A stretch of 51,651 bases of DNA from Spirochaetaceae bacterium (lineage in GTDB: Bacteria; Spirochaetota; Spirochaetia; SZUA-6; Bin103): the NCBI GenBank assembly GCA_028818385.1, contig JAPPNY010000134.1, forward strand, positions 347-51,997, written 5' to 3'. The notes beneath the pieces are model-generated. The model was not told the DNA's origin. It searched no databases and saw nothing but the letters and a program-made list of their open reading frames with translations. Each line of letters begins with the position of its first letter. The stretch's first letter is position 1. The translations under genes were made by a program, and so were the position numbers. This document shows, in pieces, positions 49,700 through 51,651 of this stretch.

Positions 49700-50608
49700 T
49701 CATCCCTTCAGAGACCCCAGGATGATGCCCTTGACGAAGTAGCGCTGCATGAACGGGTAGGTGCAGAGGATGGGCAGCGTCGAGACCATCAGGATGGAAG
49801 CCTTGATGGTCTCCGGCGTGTAGCGTCGCACCAGTTCCTCCTGGCGCTGGATCGCCTGCACGTCGGCTCCCAGGCCGGAATAGGAGAAGTTGCTCTCCAG
49901 CAGCACGCGGCGCAGCAGGATCTGCAGCACCTTGATCTTGGGGCTGGTGATGTAGATGAGCGCGTCGAACCAGGAGTTCCAGTGCAAGACCATCGTCCAC
50001 AGCGCCACGGTGGCGATGATCGGCATCGAAAGCGGGACCACGATGCGCGCGAAGACGGTCAGGTCGTTCGCGCCGTCGATGCGGGCGCTCTCCTCCAGCT
50101 CCTCCGGCAGCGCCATCAGGTAGTTGCGGGCGATGATCAGCGTGAACGGATCGACCAGGATCGGCAGGATCAGCGACCAGATCGAGTTGATCAGCCCCAG
50201 GCTCCGCACCAGGATGAAGGTGGGTACGATGCCGCCGCCGAACAGCATCGTGATCAGCACGAAGATGGTCCAGACGGTGCGCAGCGGCAGGTAGCGCTTG
50301 GCCAGCGGGTACCCCATCGACATCGTCACGGCGACGGTCAGCGTGGTTCCGAGCGCGGTGCGCAGGACCGTCCAGAAATAGGCGTTGCCGATGGCCGGGG
50401 TCTGCAGGATGCGTCCGTAGGACGCCAGGCTCATCGCTCCCGGACGCGGGAACGCCTTGAAGCCGATCTTCATGGCTTCCTCGGCCGTGCTCAGCGACAG
50501 CGTGATCTGGCGCATGAACGGGTACAGGATGGTGATGCAGAGCAGCACCATCAGGACGGCGTTGGTCGCGTCGAAGACCTTCTCGCCCAGGGGCCTCTGC
50601 AGCGCCAT
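49700..50608 (-). CDS. Carbohydrate ABC transporter permease (YtcP/MalG-type)
   Basis: The 302-residue inner-membrane protein has about six helices (ATNAVLMVLLCITILYPF at the N-terminus; VWTIFVLITMLFGGGIVPTFILV and others) and the EAA loop near the end of the core (ELEESARIDGANDLTVFARIVVPLSMP), which contacts the ATPase. This is the second permease of the CUT1-type importer. Its start is six bases from the stop of the LplB-type gene, so the two are one transcript. Confidence 0.93.
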   Translation of the reverse strand: MALQRPLGEKVFDATNAVLMVLLCITILYPFMRQITLSLSTAEEAMKIGFKAFPRPGAMSLASYGRILQTPAIGNAYFWTVLRTALGTTLTVAVTMSMGYPLAKRYLPLRTVWTIFVLITMLFGGGIVPTFILVRSLGLINSIWSLILPILVDPFTLIIARNYLMALPEELEESARIDGANDLTVFARIVVPLSMPIIATVALWTMVLHWNSWFDALIYITSPKIKVLQILLRRVLLESNFSYSGLGADVQAIQRQEELVRRYTPETIKASILMVSTLPILCTYPFMQRYFVKGIILGSLKG

Positions 50609-50614
50609 CGTGTC

Positions 50615-51577
50615 CTACCAGAGGCCGTAGCCGGTGAATCGGCGCACGACCCGGTCGACGGTCAGGACCAGCACCAGGGCGATCACGTTCTTGGTCAGTC
50701 CCACCGCGGTGGCGAACTCGAACTCGAACGACTGCAGGCCGACCCGATAGATGTAGGTGTCAATGATGTCGGCGATCTCGTACACCAGCGTGTTGTACAG
50801 GTTGAATATCTGATCGAAGCCGGCGTTGAGGATCTGCGACATGCTCAGGATCAGCAGGATGGCGGTCACCGGCAGGATGCCGGGCAGGGTGATGCTGATG
50901 GCGCGCCGCCAGCGGCTGGCGCCGTCCACCACGGCCGCCTCGTAGAGCTCGGGATTGATGCTGGACATGGTGGCCAGGTAGATGATCGTGCCCCAGCCGA
51001 CCTCCTTCCAGATGCCGGAGATGATCAGGATCGGGATGAACCAGGTCTGGCTGGTCAGCAGCACCGTCGTGTCCGCGCCGATCAGGCGCATGAGGTAGCC
51101 GTAGATGCCGCGGCTGGGGGAGAGGAGCTCGGTGATCAGGCCGGCCACCACCACCCAGGACAGGAAGTGCGGCAGGTAGGAGATGGTCTGCACCGTGCGC
51201 TTGAACTTGGTGTTGAAGATCTCGTTCAGCAGCAGCGCCAGGATGATGGGCATGGGAAAGCCGAAGACGATCCGAAGCACGCTGATCTCCACGGTGTTCC
51301 AGAACACGCGGGCCACGTCGTGCTGCTCGAACAGGCGCCGGAAGTGCTTGAGGCCCACCCAGGGGCTGAACAGGATCCCCTCGTAGACGTCGTATTCCTT
51401 GAACGCCAGGATCACGCCGTAGATGGGGACGTAGCGGAAGACGACGAAGTAGGCGATGCCGGGCAGCATCAGCAGGAGCAGGTAGCGGTGGCGGAACAGC
51501 TCCCGGGCCAGGCTGGGCTTGCGGTACTCCACGAGCTCCGCGGGGGCGACGGCTGCCGTGGAAGAACGATCGGCCAT
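50615..51577 (-). CDS. Carbohydrate ABC transporter permease (LplB/MalF-type)
   Basis: The 320 residues have six predicted helices, starting with YLLLLMLPGIAYFVVFRYVPIYGVILAF, the LplB signature. The EAA loop is ELYEAAVVDGASRWRRAISITLPGILP. I chose the ATG complementary to 51575-51577 (MADRSSTAAV), because GGGAGG (complement of 51585-51590) stands seven bases upstream; the frame runs on to 51643. It is the first gene of the minus-strand importer operon. No ATP-binding subunit gene lies in the window, so a shared MsmX-type ATPase elsewhere is likely. Confidence 0.92.
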   Translation of the reverse strand: MADRSSTAAVAPAELVEYRKPSLARELFRHRYLLLLMLPGIAYFVVFRYVPIYGVILAFKEYDVYEGILFSPWVGLKHFRRLFEQHDVARVFWNTVEISVLRIVFGFPMPIILALLLNEIFNTKFKRTVQTISYLPHFLSWVVVAGLITELLSPSRGIYGYLMRLIGADTTVLLTSQTWFIPILIISGIWKEVGWGTIIYLATMSSINPELYEAAVVDGASRWRRAISITLPGILPVTAILLILSMSQILNAGFDQIFNLYNTLVYEIADIIDTYIYRVGLQSFEFEFATAVGLTKNVIALVLVLTVDRVVRRFTGYGLW

Positions 51578-51651
51578 TCGGGAACCTCCCTCAGTCTGTA
51601 ACTGTTCAGGCGTAGGGTAGGTTCGTTCGACAGATTTCGGCAACCGGTCGA

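Noticed and set aside
49679..51601. A 640-codon plus-strand frame over the permease genes
   Set aside because: Antisense to two clear ABC permeases with EAA loops; the translation is Asp/His/Gln-rich shadow sequence.

Overview
The window is GC-rich (roughly two thirds G+C), densely packed bacterial chromosome. I see no rRNA, CRISPR array, phage or intact insertion sequence. A member of the Spirochaetota is my best guess. The evidence is an alanyl-tRNA synthetase of only about 608 residues without the C-terminal C-Ala domain (as in Borrelia), a free-standing FliG N-terminal-domain protein, a SPOR protein next to coaE, a signal-peptide-bearing outer-membrane barrel candidate, and an LplB/YtcP/YtcQ-type sugar importer. 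This assignment is inference; no 16S gene is present.

Layout. Positions 1-5.1 kb hold the 3' part of a repeat-rich LysM protein, a fused aroD-aroE, coaE and a SPOR protein. From 5.2 to 8.1 kb come a nitroreductase and hisZ-hisG-hisB, where the short HisG needs HisZ. A ~130-bp nested palindromic element at 8.1-8.24 kb separates hisB from the convergent alaS. From 8.2 to 12.4 kb, minus strand, are alaS, a TM2 protein, asnS and a FliG_N-like protein. From 12.4 to 17 kb are an AAA/PD-(D/E)XK protein, a zinc phospholipase C-like protein, tRNA-Phe, a lipoprotein and hisC. From 17.1 to 22 kb is an arginine operon, argR-argC-argB-argD-argG, followed by tRNA-Pro(GGG). From 22.2 to 31 kb are two small conserved proteins, a minus-strand cassette (epimerase, SCP2-like protein, class III aminotransferase, outer-membrane barrel), an SDR, a PlsC-like acyltransferase with a zinc ribbon, and pyrE. 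From 31 to 34.3 kb are a tandem Nudix protein, a carbon-nitrogen hydrolase and a Gfo/Idh/MocA oxidoreductase.

From 34.4 to 39.2 kb is a MoxR-DUF58-membrane protein-MoxR cluster with two MoxR paralogues. The second has lost the sensor-1 asparagine. From 39.2 to 47.9 kb is a plus-strand catabolic island: amidohydrolase, Rieske protein, heparinase II/III-like protein, two more Gfo/Idh/MocA dehydrogenases, M24 peptidase, PEP-mutase/isocitrate-lyase-family protein and VOC protein. Several neighbours overlap by 1-7 bases. It converges at a hairpin on a minus-strand ABC importer (binding protein and two permeases, no ATPase gene in the window) that may supply its substrate.

The most interesting leads are the nested palindrome between hisB and alaS, the paired MoxR cluster with a divergent second ATPase, the aminotransferase/SCP2/epimerase/barrel cassette, and the catabolic island plus importer. 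None can be claimed as a new system from sequence alone.
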